64,000 nt of DNA from Candidatus Chryseobacterium colombiense (GTDB lineage: Bacteria > Bacteroidota > Bacteroidia > Flavobacteriales > Weeksellaceae): contig CP119310.1 of assembly GCA_029203185.1 (NCBI GenBank), forward strand, positions 2,920,001 to 2,984,000, read 5' to 3'. The notes under the pieces were generated by a model. The model saw only the letters and a program-made list of their open reading frames with translations. It had not been told where the DNA came from and ran no database searches. Within the stretch, counting starts at the first letter, position 1. Every line of letters starts with the position of its first letter. Both the position numbers and the translations under genes were made by a program. Below, piece after piece: positions 1-9,110 of the stretch.

Positions 1-917
1 GAATTGTGGGTATGGGCAACATCTCTTAAAGCACGGCTTGAAGAAAGATTGGAAATTGCTACTCCGTTCTTATTTTTCAATAGATAATCTGCAACAGCAA
101 CCAATGTATATTCTTCGCCAAACATTTCACCTTTTTCATCAATCAAAGCTAATCTGTCAACATCCGGATCTACCACGATTCCTAAATCTGCACCTTCTTT
201 TTTTACCAACTTGCAGATATCTCCCAAATGTTCTTTTAACGGTTCAGGATTGTGTGGGAAATGTCCTGTCGGCTCACAGTATAATTTCACGGTTTCGCAA
301 CCTAATTTATCCAATAGCATCGGAATAGCAATTCCTCCTGTAGAATTCACTGCATCCAAAACAACTTTGAATTTTTTGAATTTTATAGCTTCAACATCTA
401 CCATCGGTAAATCAAGAATCTGCTGAATATGAATATCAAAAGCATCGTCTCTTGTTTCATATTTTCCCAAATCATCCACTTCGGCATAGTTGAAGTCTTC
501 ACTTTCTGCCAACGCCAACACTTCTGCTCCGTTTTCCCCACTGATGAATTCTCCTTTATCGTTTAATAATTTCAGTGCATTCCATTGTTTTGGATTGTGA
601 GATGCCGTTAAAATAATCCCGCCATCAGCTTTCAGTTCGGGAACCATTATCTCAACCGTTGGAGTAGTAGAAAGACCTAAATCAACAACATTGATTCCAA
701 GTCCCTGCAATGTTGCTGTTACCAAAGAAGAAACCATTTGACCAGAAATTCTGGCATCTCTTCCGATGATTAAGGTTAAATCTTTTTTATTTTTATTATT
801 CTGAAGCCAGGTTCCGAAAGCCGAAGCGAATTTTACCACATCAAGCGGAGTCAAGTTATCATTCACTTTTCCTCCTATGGTTCCACGGATTCCTGAAATA
901 CTTTTTATTAATGACAT
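1..917 (-). CDS. glmM: Phosphoglucosamine mutase / phosphohexomutase, C-terminus outside window
   Basis: This alpha-D-phosphohexomutase most likely makes glucosamine-1-phosphate for peptidoglycan and LPS precursors in the cytoplasm. Translating back from the ATG at 917 gives about 305 residues with no stop, so the gene runs off the left edge. The N-terminus starts MSLIKSISGIRGT. The phosphoserine loop TASHNP is present with its Ser near residue 106, and the metal loop DPDVDR lies further on. The family is usually about 450-460 residues, so a third is missing. A phosphomannomutase role cannot be excluded, but the start and single-copy housekeeping look favour GlmM. A TAnnTTTG element lies about 50 bp upstream. 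Confidence 0.85.
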   Translation of the reverse strand, partial: MSLIKSISGIRGTIGGKVNDNLTPLDVVKFASAFGTWLQNNKNKKDLTLIIGRDARISGQMVSSLVTATLQGLGINVVDLGLSTTPTVEIMVPELKADGGIILTASHNPKQWNALKLLNDKGEFISGENGAEVLALAESEDFNYAEVDDLGKYETRDDAFDIHIQQILDLPMVDVEAIKFKKFKVVLDAVNSTGGIAIPMLLDKLGCETVKLYCEPTGHFPHNPEPLKEHLGDICKLVKKEGADLGIVVDPDVDRLALIDEKGEMFGEEYTLVAVADYLLKNKNGVAISNLSSSRALRDVAHTHN

Positions 918-965
918 TCTGAGTGTTTTTTATATTTAATTCTAATTTATTTTTTAAAAACAAAG

Positions 966-973
966 CAAAATTA
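966..973 (-). promoter_or_regulatory. Putative -7 element for glmM
   Basis: Read on the minus strand this is TAATTTTG, which fits the Bacteroidota housekeeping -7 consensus TAnnTTTG. It lies 49 bp before the glmM start. I saw no clear TTG -33 element at normal spacing, so this is a motif match only. Confidence 0.4.
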
Positions 974-1002
974 GATATTATTTATTACACTACATCAGAA
1001 AG

Positions 1003-1155
1003 TTATGAACATCCGCAGTCTTTATCGCAGTTTGTTCTTTTTGAGCTGAATTTCTTCGGTGCAAAGTTTTTTCTGAGTACCCTGAATAAAGAGTAACAAG
1101 CAAATGCAACGATAAGTAAAACAAGTACGTATTGTACAATTAATGAAGAATCCAT
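1003..1155 (-). CDS. FeoB-associated Cys-rich membrane protein
   Basis: This 50-residue protein has one N-terminal transmembrane helix (about residues 7-24) and ends in a Cys cluster, CDKDCGCS. Small proteins of this form follow feoB in many Bacteroidota and are thought to assist ferrous iron uptake, although their exact role is unknown. Its ATG shares a base with the feoB stop codon (TAATG), so the two are probably translationally coupled. A longer in-frame reading to 1281 exists, but it would run inside feoB and is unlikely. Assignment rests on size, membrane helix, Cys tail and position. Confidence 0.8.
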   Translation of the reverse strand: MDSSLIVQYVLVLLIVAFACYSLFRVLRKNFAPKKFSSKRTNCDKDCGCS

Positions 1156-3188
1156 TATTTCAAAATCTGATATACTATCATCGACACAAAGTATGCCAAT
1201 CCTGTCATCATAGCCACCTGTAAACCGGTCCATTTCCAGCTTTTGGTTTCTCTGTAGACTACTGCAAGTGTAGAAACACACTGCATTGCAAATGCATAAA
1301 ATAAGAGCACCGAAACTCCAGTTGCGAAACTGAATACTTTTTCGCCGTTCGGTTTTACATCACGCCTCATTTTATCGATTACTTTCACTTCCGGGGCATC
1401 ATCTTCAAGGCTGTATAGAGTAGACATCGTCCCTACAAAAACTTCTCTTGCTACGAAACTGGTTAAAATCCCAACTCCCATTTTCCAGTCATATCCGAGA
1501 GGAGCAATTACCGGTTCTATTCCTTTTCCCATTTTTGCCAGGTAAGAATGATCAAGATGAACGTTCGTGGCAACAAACTGATCCGGTTTTTGTTTTGGTC
1601 CGAAATAACTTAAGAACCAGATGATGATACTTACAATGAAAATAATTTTTCCCGCTCCTGTAATGAAATCCCAAACCTTACCTAAAACCATCTTAAAATC
1701 GTATCCGAACAGTGGTTTTTTGTATGTCGGTAAATCCATTACCAAGTAAGTTTTTCCTTTGTTTTTAATAAATCTTTTAAGAATGAATGCCGAAAACAGA
1801 GCTACTAAAAAGCCCAGCAAATACATTCCCATCAACACCAAAGCTTTATATTTTATTCCTAAAAATGTTCCGTCTGAAATAATCAATCCGATAATGATAC
1901 TGTAAACCGGAAGTCTCGCAGAACACGTCATAAAAGGTGTTACCAGAATAGTAAGCAATCTTTCTTTTACGTTTTCAATATTTCTGGTAGAGATCACTGC
2001 CGGAATCGCACAGGCTGTTCCTGAAACCAGGGGAACAATACTTTTCCCGTTTAATCCGAAAGGACGCAAAATCCTGTCCATGAGGAAAACAACCCTCGCC
2101 ATATATCCCGAATCTTCCAGCAAATAAAGGAAATATAATAAAATTCCAATCTGTGGTGCAAAAACAACGATTCCCCCGATTCCAGGAATAATTCCGTTTG
2201 AAATCAACGAATTGATAGGTCCTTCCGGTAAATGCTCCGATGTAAAAGCAGTCAACCAAGAGAAAAAGCTATCAATCCAACTCATCGGATATTCTGCCAG
2301 AAAGAAAACACTTTGGAAAATGACTAATAAAATAATAAGGAAAACAACGTATCCCCAGAATTTATGCACTAAAACTTTATCTAATCTTTCTGTTAAAAGC
2401 TCTTTAAACTGAGGCTTTTTAGATATTACATCCGATAGAATTTTATCAACATTCTGATATCTTCTTACCGTCTCCTGAACCTGTAATCTTTTTGGAACCA
2501 AGCTTTTGGAGTCCGGTTCGTTGATGAGTTCCATTACCGATCCAATCTTTTCAAGATTCACTCCTAAGGAAAGACTCATCCAGGCTTTATATTCATTATC
2601 AAAACCTTTGTGAGCGACTAATTTCTGAATAAAATCCTTGTGCTCTGAAGGTATTTCAAATGAAGCTGTATCTGTTTTTACAAACTTATTATTTAAAACA
2701 GCTTCTTTAATTTCATCAATTCCTATGTTTTCTTTGGCATTGGTCTGAATGATTTTTATGCCTAAAGCTTCTGAAAATTTTTGAATGTTAATGGTAATTC
2801 CTCTTCTTTCCGCCTGATCAATCTGATTAACTACCAAAATCATCGGAATTCCCAGATCCTGAATCTGCTGAAATAAAAGTAGTCCTCTTTTTAGGCTTAA
2901 TGCTTCAAGAATATAAACAACTCCTGCATAATTTTTCTGCTCATCAATCAGAAATTTAGAAAAAATAGCTTCATCTTCGGAACTTGGATATACACTGTAC
3001 GAACCTGGCAAATCAATTACCTCAACTTCCTCGTTCTTATATGTATAATCTCCCGAATGACTTGCAACCGTAACCCCCGCATAATTCCCCGTCTTCTGCT
3101 TCTTATTACAAAGAGCATTGAAAACCGTTGACTTCCCAACATTCGGATTTCCGACTAGAAGTATCTGTTTTTTCTGAATATCCTGCAT
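1155..3188 (-). CDS. feoB: Ferrous iron transporter B
   Basis: This inner-membrane Fe(II) transporter carries an N-terminal GTPase domain. The 677-residue protein begins with the P-loop GNPNVGKS (residues 13-20), has the G3-type DLPG near residue 60 and an NQID G4-like motif near 121-124. Gate-type hydrophobic segments follow through the C-terminal two thirds, including a Cys-containing TACAIP segment and MTCSARLPVY. The length is slightly short but within the family range. The start codon overlaps the feoA stop (TAATG), and the stop overlaps the start of the small Cys-rich protein, so feoA-feoB-Cys-rich forms one coupled operon. Confidence 0.97.
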   Translation of the reverse strand: MQDIQKKQILLVGNPNVGKSTVFNALCNKKQKTGNYAGVTVASHSGDYTYKNEEVEVIDLPGSYSVYPSSEDEAIFSKFLIDEQKNYAGVVYILEALSLKRGLLLFQQIQDLGIPMILVVNQIDQAERRGITINIQKFSEALGIKIIQTNAKENIGIDEIKEAVLNNKFVKTDTASFEIPSEHKDFIQKLVAHKGFDNEYKAWMSLSLGVNLEKIGSVMELINEPDSKSLVPKRLQVQETVRRYQNVDKILSDVISKKPQFKELLTERLDKVLVHKFWGYVVFLIILLVIFQSVFFLAEYPMSWIDSFFSWLTAFTSEHLPEGPINSLISNGIIPGIGGIVVFAPQIGILLYFLYLLEDSGYMARVVFLMDRILRPFGLNGKSIVPLVSGTACAIPAVISTRNIENVKERLLTILVTPFMTCSARLPVYSIIIGLIISDGTFLGIKYKALVLMGMYLLGFLVALFSAFILKRFIKNKGKTYLVMDLPTYKKPLFGYDFKMVLGKVWDFITGAGKIIFIVSIIIWFLSYFGPKQKPDQFVATNVHLDHSYLAKMGKGIEPVIAPLGYDWKMGVGILTSFVAREVFVGTMSTLYSLEDDAPEVKVIDKMRRDVKPNGEKVFSFATGVSVLLFYAFAMQCVSTLAVVYRETKSWKWTGLQVAMMTGLAYFVSMIVYQILK

Positions 3189-3418
3189 TAATTCAATTCT
3201 TCAACAATGATATAATCCCCTTCTTCTTCACGAAGAGCAATACGGCTTTTTTCATCCCCAAATTCCACATACATCGGTCCGTTGAAAGGAGCCTGATATA
3301 AAATCCTGAAGAAGGTTTCCGGAAGAAGCCCCATTTCAATGATTTTATTGGGCATTTTCAGATGGTCATTGTCATATCCAACAATCTTTCCCTTTTTGTT
3401 TTTGGGAAATCCGCTCAT
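3188..3418 (-). CDS. feoA: Ferrous iron transport protein A
   Basis: This is the small SH3-like cytoplasmic partner of FeoB. I chose the ATG at 3418, giving 76 residues beginning MSGFPKNKKGKIVG, which matches normal FeoA length. The longer reading to 3463 would start with TTG inside a TATATTTG promoter-like element, which makes it unlikely. The sequence shows the usual GLLPETFFRIL core followed by a beta strand and an IALREEEGDYI segment. Its stop overlaps the feoB start. The operon probably responds to iron, but I saw no convincing Fur box. Confidence 0.9.
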   Translation of the reverse strand: MSGFPKNKKGKIVGYDNDHLKMPNKIIEMGLLPETFFRILYQAPFNGPMYVEFGDEKSRIALREEEGDYIIVEELN

Positions 3419-3460
3419 TTTATGTAGATCCGTCTGTTTCAAAACCAATTTTTTGTGATG

Positions 3461-3468
3461 CAAATATA
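3461..3468 (-). promoter_or_regulatory. Putative -7 element for the feoAB operon
   Basis: The minus strand reads TATATTTG, matching TAnnTTTG, about 43 bp upstream of the chosen feoA ATG. This supports the shorter feoA start, since the TTG start candidate at 3463 would overlap the promoter. Confidence 0.45.
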
Positions 3469-3505
3469 CGTTATTTAAATTTAATCTAAATAACCTGTCG
3501 CTATG

Positions 3506-3543
3506 AAAAAAATCAACCCAAATACAAATTGTATTTGGGTTGA
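3506..3543 (-). terminator. Rho-independent terminator after the GLPGLI gene
   Basis: A perfect inverted repeat (TCAACCCAAATAC and GTATTTGGGTTGA, at 3513-3525 and 3531-3543) is followed on the minus strand by a run of seven Ts. It lies about 35 bp beyond the GLPGLI stop and separates that gene from feoA. Confidence 0.85.
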
Positions 3544-3576
3544 CTCACAATATAATTTAGTTGATATGAAGTTTGT

Positions 3577-4506
3577 TTAGTTTTCTTTTCCCACCTTTTC
3601 CACTTTTCCTACTTGTACTTTTTCGTAAGGAGGCTCTATCGGGTTATCATTCGCATTAAAGAAGTCTTTGTACATTTTCTCCTGTTTTTTCATCATATCT
3701 CCGATGGTACCATCCATTCCCGGAATTGTTTTGGACATAATTTCCTGTGTCATCATTGGCCTTGCCGTAGCAAAAGGATCTTTTTTGAATTCATTGAATG
3801 TTTTTTCAAATTTTTCTCTTGGCATTTCTGTTACTTTTAAGCCAACATTTGAGATCTTCTCCATAAAAGTAAGTTCTTCCCAGTTTGGAACTTTCTTATT
3901 TCCCTGAAGTACCCAAGAATAATTCTTTCCTTCATCTTCAATCTTTACAATTAAGCCCGGAAGTCCTGAGAATTTATACGGTCCATCCTGAAAAGGCAGC
4001 TCTGAACTGAACCAAGCCGTCCATTTTTTTCCTCCGAATTCAGTAGTTGCTTTCTGAGCATTATAGGCTCCTATTTTTGCTTTCTCATTAGAAATTTTCC
4101 AGTTGAATTTTGCGGTTTCATTATATCCGATATTCATTGGAGAAAATCCGTTTGCAATTCTTTCGATATACTGCATCTTCATATCCGGATAGGTCTTCAC
4201 GATTTTCTCTGAGAACTTCGGCATTTTGAAAGACTTGGATAAATCTTTAAAAACTCCTGCCTTCTGCATTTGTTCCAGCTGAATCTTAAGAATAGAATCC
4301 TGTCCCACTGCCGTAAAATCTCTGTAAATTGATCTGTTTTTAACAATATCAAGAGCCATGATCACTTTTTCAACTTTTGCAGAGTCTTTTCTCGGCTTAA
4401 AAGTCAGTTCATAAAAAAAGCGGTTGGCTGTCTCTTTCGAATCATTATCCTGAGCGCTTATAAAAGCAAAAAGAGCGATAAAAAATATTGAAAATAGTTT
4501 TTTCAT
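3577..4506 (-). CDS. GLPGLI family protein
   Basis: This secreted protein of about 309 residues belongs to the Bacteroidota GLPGLI family, named for a motif seen here as SGLPGLIVKI. Function is unknown; members often sit near TonB-dependent receptors, as here. I chose the ATG at 4506 because it begins MKKLFSIFFIALFAFISAQ, a good signal peptide; an upstream in-frame ATG at 4527 adds only seven residues and overlaps the promoter-like element. A terminator follows. The upstream region shares TGTAACAAAAA and TAACTAATT blocks at identical spacing with the receptor-like gene at 5211-7910, which suggests co-regulation despite the DinB gene between them. Confidence 0.85.
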   Translation of the reverse strand: MKKLFSIFFIALFAFISAQDNDSKETANRFFYELTFKPRKDSAKVEKVIMALDIVKNRSIYRDFTAVGQDSILKIQLEQMQKAGVFKDLSKSFKMPKFSEKIVKTYPDMKMQYIERIANGFSPMNIGYNETAKFNWKISNEKAKIGAYNAQKATTEFGGKKWTAWFSSELPFQDGPYKFSGLPGLIVKIEDEGKNYSWVLQGNKKVPNWEELTFMEKISNVGLKVTEMPREKFEKTFNEFKKDPFATARPMMTQEIMSKTIPGMDGTIGDMMKKQEKMYKDFFNANDNPIEPPYEKVQVGKVEKVGKEN

Positions 4507-4524
4507 GTTGTCCAAATGTTTATA

Positions 4525-4556
4525 CAATTAGTTAGAGTCTGTGAGTTTTTGTTACA
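4525..4556 (-). promoter_or_regulatory. Promoter-like element shared with the TonB-receptor-like gene
   Basis: On the minus strand this reads TGTAAC, 17 bases, then AACTAAT, starting about 50 bp and ending about 20 bp before the GLPGLI ATG. The same blocks with the same 17-base spacing occur at 7925-7956. The arrangement resembles an ECF-type -35/-10 pair, but the sigma factor is not known. Confidence 0.5.
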
Positions 4557-4656
4557 GTTTTTTAATATTATTTTTTAAGAATAAAATTTATGATTTCGTT
4601 AAAACAGTTTCACCCGCAAAAATTTTAACTTTAATCTTCCAAAAAAACAAAACAAT

Positions 4657-5157
4657 ATGGACACTTTATCTCAACTCAAAAATGAAATTCAGAAGGAGTA
4701 TCAGACGACCAAAAAGTTTTTTGAAATCTATCCTGAAACCCAAAATGATTTTGCTCCTCATGAGAAAAGCATGAAAATGATGCCTCTTGCCACTCATATT
4801 GCAGAAATATTTGAATGGCCGAATACGATCCTTAAAACTTCTGAACTAGATTTTGCCAATACTGATTACCAGCCAAAGAAATTTACAACAAAAGAAGACC
4901 TGTTAAAAGCCTTGGATGAAAACTATCAACAGGGAATGAATGCCCTGGAAAATGCCAATGAAGATCATTTAAATGAAACCTGGGCTTTAAAACATAATGG
5001 TCAGGAACTTGCAAAATGGACCAAATATGGATCTATACGTCACAGTTTGAATCAGATTACCCATCACAGAGCTCAACTTGGCGTGTACTACAGAATGAAT
5101 GACATTCCTTTGCCGGGAAGCTATGGCCCTTCCGCAGATTATCAAGGCTTTCAATAG
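4657..5157 (+). CDS. DinB family protein
   Basis: This 166-residue protein has the four-helix DinB/YfiT fold pattern. Family members bind a metal through three His, and some are thiol-dependent transferases, although most are uncharacterised. Here His47 (in LATHIAE) and the RHSLNQITHHRAQ segment, with His129 and His136/137, are in the expected places near the C-terminus. It stands alone on the plus strand between two minus-strand genes, and a shared hairpin terminator follows. No substrate can be read from the sequence. Confidence 0.85.
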   Translation: MDTLSQLKNEIQKEYQTTKKFFEIYPETQNDFAPHEKSMKMMPLATHIAEIFEWPNTILKTSELDFANTDYQPKKFTTKEDLLKALDENYQQGMNALENANEDHLNETWALKHNGQELAKWTKYGSIRHSLNQITHHRAQLGVYYRMNDIPLPGSYGPSADYQGFQ

Positions 5158-5176
5158 CTATTAAATATATCTCAAC

Positions 5177-5207
5177 AAAAAACCAATCTCAGTGAGATTG
5201 GTTTTTT
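5177..5207. terminator. Bidirectional terminator between DinB and receptor-like genes
   Basis: Arms AAAAAACCAATCTC and GAGATTGGTTTTTT with a 3-base loop form a strong hairpin carrying A and T runs on both sides. It can end transcription of the converging genes from either direction. Confidence 0.9.
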
Positions 5208-5210
5208 CTT

Positions 5211-7910
5211 TTATTTGAAGTTGAATTTTACCGTGAACATGACTTGGCTTGGGCGGAGTTGATATCTCGTAAAAGAAGTATATGTGGAATTAATTTCATA
5301 GTTTTCAAATACTTTTTTATTGGCGATATTCATCCATTTCAATTCAAAGTCAATATTCTTTTTAGACCACGTAAACTGATAAGATAGATCATAGAATCCG
5401 TTGTGGTATTTTTGATCTGTAGCTGATGCATTTGTATTTACCTGATCCCAGTTGAATCCTATTGTATGGTTTTCGATTGGATAAAAGAATACTCCAAGAT
5501 TATGTTTGAATCCTGTTGTTGTAGCATCTGTACTCACTTTACCTGTACTGGTCTGTTTTGTTCTTGTAATGCTTGCATTATAGTCCAGACTCATCCAACT
5601 AAAATATGTATTATTAAATTTCACACCATATGACTGTCCGTTATTCTTATTAGTATAGGAGTCATTATTCAGAAATGCGTCAGATTTTGACGTATTATTG
5701 CTATAGCTTAGGGAAGCATTGGTTTTAAATTTCGGGAAATACTTTCCTACTTCCGCACTATACCCATTACTTAATACATTATTATCCTGAACCTTATAAT
5801 TCATAGCAGTATATCCGTTAACGATTGTTGGGTTCGAAATTAAATTTCTTTTCGCATCAGAATATCTGTAATTAATATTAAAAAATAAATTATTTAATGG
5901 GTTTCTATATTCTATTCTTGTTCCTGCTGACTTGTTGTTGTTCTGAGGAATCGGATTTGTAGGATCCATAACATTAATTCCGGACGGTGAAGTCATTAAA
6001 AATCCTGAATAAGCAGTATTAATTTCACCAAAGTTATTATTAATATTGGCGTTTACCGAAGCTTTCCAGAAAGAGGCAAAGGTATATTGAGCAAAAACAC
6101 TTGGTTCAAAAGTAACCTTATTTAATTCTCTTGAAACCAATCTTAAAGGATCTTCCGCTTTGATATTATTAGAATTAACAGGAAAGTTAGCATATAACAT
6201 CCAGGAATCGTTCTTATAATTTACTCCCAGACTTCCATAAGGAGTCGCCGTTGTATATTTAAGATCATTGCTATACTGAGTTAATGAAGGATTAGCAATT
6301 GATTTAATATTTGATAAATCTGAAACTAAATCTGTTGATTTGAAATTAAATCCGACTTCAGGAGTAAATGTCCATCCTTTTTTAGAAAATCCAATATTTG
6401 CAGAATGGTTCGCCTCAAAAGTTTTAAGTCTTAAATTTTGTCCCACAAAATCACTTGATAAATCTGCTGTAAATCCAGGAATCTGTAAATATGATGATGG
6501 AGAAACACTAAGGGTTTGCTTATCCGTCTGATAACTTATAAAAGACAGTACATTTACCATTTTCTCTTTCCACGGTATGATTGTACTCAATGAATTTTGG
6601 AAAGAACTTGTGGGAGATTCTAATGCTTCAGCACCATTTCTTTTTATTGTACTATTTGTGGTTGTTCTGTCTACAATACCTCTATCTGCATTCCAATATT
6701 GAGAAAAGCTAGTAGTATTTTTGAAAAATCCTTTTTTAGCATTTTTTGTAAAAATTAATTCACCCTTCGCTTTATCAGTATAAAAATTATTATGAGTCGT
6801 CTGAAAGACTGAATAGGCAGGAGTATCCGTTGTAGCAAAGAAATCATATTGAGTATAAGATTCTCTTTCTACCGCATTATTCGTATAATTTGCGTTTGCT
6901 TTTAGCTCCCACTCTTTCTTCTTATCAATATTAGTCAGATAATTTGCTGATAGATAATGAACATTATTCATTAAATATCTTTTTACCGGAAGATTGGGAG
7001 TACTTGCATTTTCTACATTTAGCCAGTCATTTTGAGAAGCATTTATTCTTTTTCCTTCAAATCTGTTTCCGAAAGCCAGAATATTTCCTTCATTTTCAAC
7101 CTGCTCCCCCATATTGTTGGTTTTGTAATTAGCCACCCATTGGCTTTTCTTACTGAAAAACATAGGAGTTAACTTTACATTCCACAACCAGGGATCTCCA
7201 AAACCAGTCCCTACTTCTCCACGACCGGTCATGGTTACTGATTTCTTAAGCTTAATATTAATTGCTGCCTGATCAGAAGGCACTTTATCCTGAAGAATTT
7301 TTACCGGTTGGTGATTTTCAAGAACCTCTACTTTTGCTACAGCATCTTTAGGAAGAGAATTACTAATTGTTCCGTATCCTCCTTCCATAAGGTCTTTTCC
7401 TTCTACATAAAATTTATTGATGGCATTTCCCTGATAGAGAATTGTTCCGTCTGCATTAACTTCAATACCCGGCATTTTCTTAAGAACGTCTGCAAGGCTT
7501 CGGTCATTTTTACTGTCAAAAGCTTTAAGATCATAAGAAATGGTATCTCCTCGGGCTGTTACCATTTTGGTTTTTAGCTTTACTTCTTTTATTTCAGTGG
7601 CTTCAGATTCCATTTTAAAATTCAGATTCTGGTCGCTGTTGCTGATTTGCTTTGTGATGGGCCTTTGGTTGAAAGCTTTTACTTTCAGATCGACATTAGA
7701 TTCCCCTGTTGTGAAAGTAACTTTATATTCTCCTTTCGAGTTGGTAATTCCGTATGCCAGAATCGCATCTTTTCCCGGCTCTTCCACCGTCACACTTGCG
7801 CTCGGAATCGCCACCCCATCTTCATCGGTAATTTTTCCTGAAACTGTTTTCTGTGCAAAAGACAAAACAGAAAAAAACAACATCAGAAATAAAGAAATAT
7901 TTTTTCTCAT
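5211..7910 (-). CDS. TonB-dependent receptor-like outer membrane protein
   Basis: This 899-residue outer membrane protein has a signal peptide ending in SFAQ at about residue 20. A carboxypeptidase-regulatory-like beta-sandwich follows (about 20-110; VSGKITDEDGVAIPSASV), then a plug-like region with SLADVLKKMPGIEV and a short helix rich in VEVLENHQPVKIL, then a long beta barrel ending in KFNFK. The C-terminal Phe/Lys strand fits barrel insertion. It resembles the receptor-like proteins paired with GLPGLI genes, and many of these lack a clear TonB box. The substrate is unknown. Its upstream element matches that of the GLPGLI gene at 3577-4506. Confidence 0.85.
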   Translation of the reverse strand: MRKNISLFLMLFFSVLSFAQKTVSGKITDEDGVAIPSASVTVEEPGKDAILAYGITNSKGEYKVTFTTGESNVDLKVKAFNQRPITKQISNSDQNLNFKMESEATEIKEVKLKTKMVTARGDTISYDLKAFDSKNDRSLADVLKKMPGIEVNADGTILYQGNAINKFYVEGKDLMEGGYGTISNSLPKDAVAKVEVLENHQPVKILQDKVPSDQAAINIKLKKSVTMTGRGEVGTGFGDPWLWNVKLTPMFFSKKSQWVANYKTNNMGEQVENEGNILAFGNRFEGKRINASQNDWLNVENASTPNLPVKRYLMNNVHYLSANYLTNIDKKKEWELKANANYTNNAVERESYTQYDFFATTDTPAYSVFQTTHNNFYTDKAKGELIFTKNAKKGFFKNTTSFSQYWNADRGIVDRTTTNSTIKRNGAEALESPTSSFQNSLSTIIPWKEKMVNVLSFISYQTDKQTLSVSPSSYLQIPGFTADLSSDFVGQNLRLKTFEANHSANIGFSKKGWTFTPEVGFNFKSTDLVSDLSNIKSIANPSLTQYSNDLKYTTATPYGSLGVNYKNDSWMLYANFPVNSNNIKAEDPLRLVSRELNKVTFEPSVFAQYTFASFWKASVNANINNNFGEINTAYSGFLMTSPSGINVMDPTNPIPQNNNKSAGTRIEYRNPLNNLFFNINYRYSDAKRNLISNPTIVNGYTAMNYKVQDNNVLSNGYSAEVGKYFPKFKTNASLSYSNNTSKSDAFLNNDSYTNKNNGQSYGVKFNNTYFSWMSLDYNASITRTKQTSTGKVSTDATTTGFKHNLGVFFYPIENHTIGFNWDQVNTNASATDQKYHNGFYDLSYQFTWSKKNIDFELKWMNIANKKVFENYEINSTYTSFTRYQLRPSQVMFTVKFNFK

Positions 7911-7924
7911 AATTATTATTTGTG

Positions 7925-7956
7925 TAATTAGTTAATGGTTACAGATTTTTGTTACA
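7925..7956 (-). promoter_or_regulatory. Promoter-like element shared with the GLPGLI gene
   Basis: The minus strand reads TGTAAC, 17 bases, then AACTAAT, within about 45 bp of the receptor start. It matches the element at 4525-4556 in sequence, spacing and distance from the start codon. Confidence 0.5.
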
Positions 7957-8164
7957 CTTAATAAAGATGTAATTTAAATTCAAAGGTTAAATTCACCTAT
8001 CACTACAAAAATAGTTATATTTCGGAAATATGCTATTATATATTGATAATATTTTCTCTTTGTAATTAAAACTTATAATTTTTATTTAGACTAGATATTT
8101 AAAATGATGATTTGAATCATAGATTAAAAAAAAATTAAAGCGTACATCGTAAATTTTTATTTAA

Positions 8165-8172
8165 TAATTTTG
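8165..8172 (+). promoter_or_regulatory. Putative -7 element for the cupin-like gene
   Basis: TAATTTTG matches TAnnTTTG and lies 18 bp before the start codon of the gene at 8191. The flanking 280-bp gap from 7911 is very AT-rich and otherwise shows only the receptor promoter element. Confidence 0.4.
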
Positions 8173-8190
8173 TAACATAAAATTTATAAA

Positions 8191-9072
8191 ATGGGAATTA
8201 ATTTAAAGCCTATAGATATCGTAGATGACATTACACAAGAAGAGTTCATTGAAAAATATTTAAAGCCGAGAAAGCCTGTTGTCATTAAAAATATGGCAAA
8301 GAAATGGCCTGCTTACCAAAAATGGACAATGGAATATGTGAAAGAGGTTGTAGGAGATGTGGAAGTTCCTCTATATGATAGTTCAAAGGCTGATCCAGCA
8401 GCTCCCATCAATACTCCGACTGCCAAAATGAAGTTTGCAGACTATATAGATCTTATCCAAAGAGAGCCTACTGATCTCAGAATATTCTTTTTCGATCCTA
8501 TCAAGCACGCTAAAAAATTACTCCAGGATTATATTTCTCCAAAAGAATTAATGGGAGGTTTTTTGGATAAATACCCTTCTATGTTCTTCGGAGGAAAAGG
8601 TTCTGTTACTTTCCTTCATTATGATATTGATATGGCTCACATTTTCCATACTCACTTCAACGGAAGAAAGCATGTTCTTCTTTTTGATTATAAATGGAGA
8701 GAGAGATTATATCAGCTTCCTTATGCAACCTATGCTTTGGAAGATTATGATATTGAAAATCCCGATTTCAAAAATTTCCCGGCATTGGATGGTGTGGAAG
8801 GTATTGAATGTTTTCTGGAACACGGAGACACCTTATTCATGCCGACTGGTTGGTGGCACTGGATGAAATACCTGGATGGAAGTTTCTCTATTTCTTTAAG
8901 AGCCTGGGACAAATCATGGGCAGTAAAGGCACATTCTTTATGGAATCTTACAGTTCAGCGTAAATTTGACGACATCATGAAGAAAAACTTCAAGAAGAAA
9001 TACATGGACTGGAAAGAAAAATTAGCTATTAAACGAGCAGAAATTGCTTTAAAAAGAGGCTTACCAAAATAA
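8191..9072 (+). CDS. Cupin-like (JmjC/FIH-type) oxygenase
   Basis: This 293-residue cytoplasmic protein looks like a cupin-8/JmjC 2-oxoglutarate-Fe(II) hydroxylase. The iron facial triad is visible as H143-x-D145 (FLHYDID) and H223 (MPTGWWHW), with a Lys/Arg in the HFNGRKHVLLF strand that could hold 2-oxoglutarate. The N-terminal part contains the PVVIKNMAKKWPA segment typical of this fold. The C-terminus is Lys-rich and helical. Substrates of bacterial members range from ribosomal proteins to small molecules, and none can be assigned here. It is a single-gene unit with its own terminator. Confidence 0.85.
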   Translation: MGINLKPIDIVDDITQEEFIEKYLKPRKPVVIKNMAKKWPAYQKWTMEYVKEVVGDVEVPLYDSSKADPAAPINTPTAKMKFADYIDLIQREPTDLRIFFFDPIKHAKKLLQDYISPKELMGGFLDKYPSMFFGGKGSVTFLHYDIDMAHIFHTHFNGRKHVLLFDYKWRERLYQLPYATYALEDYDIENPDFKNFPALDGVEGIECFLEHGDTLFMPTGWWHWMKYLDGSFSISLRAWDKSWAVKAHSLWNLTVQRKFDDIMKKNFKKKYMDWKEKLAIKRAEIALKRGLPK

Positions 9073-9078
9073 ATGAAA

Positions 9079-9110
9079 AGGCGTTTCAAATTGAAGCGTC
9101 TTTTTTTTTG
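9079..9110 (+). terminator. Terminator after the cupin-like gene
   Basis: An imperfect stem (AGGCGTTTCAA and TTGAAGCGTCT, with G-U pairs) is followed by nine Ts, just after the stop codon. Confidence 0.75.

Noticed and set aside
1155..1281. Longer start for the FeoB-associated protein
   Set aside because: It would code across the end of feoB, while the 50-residue form has the usual TAATG coupling.
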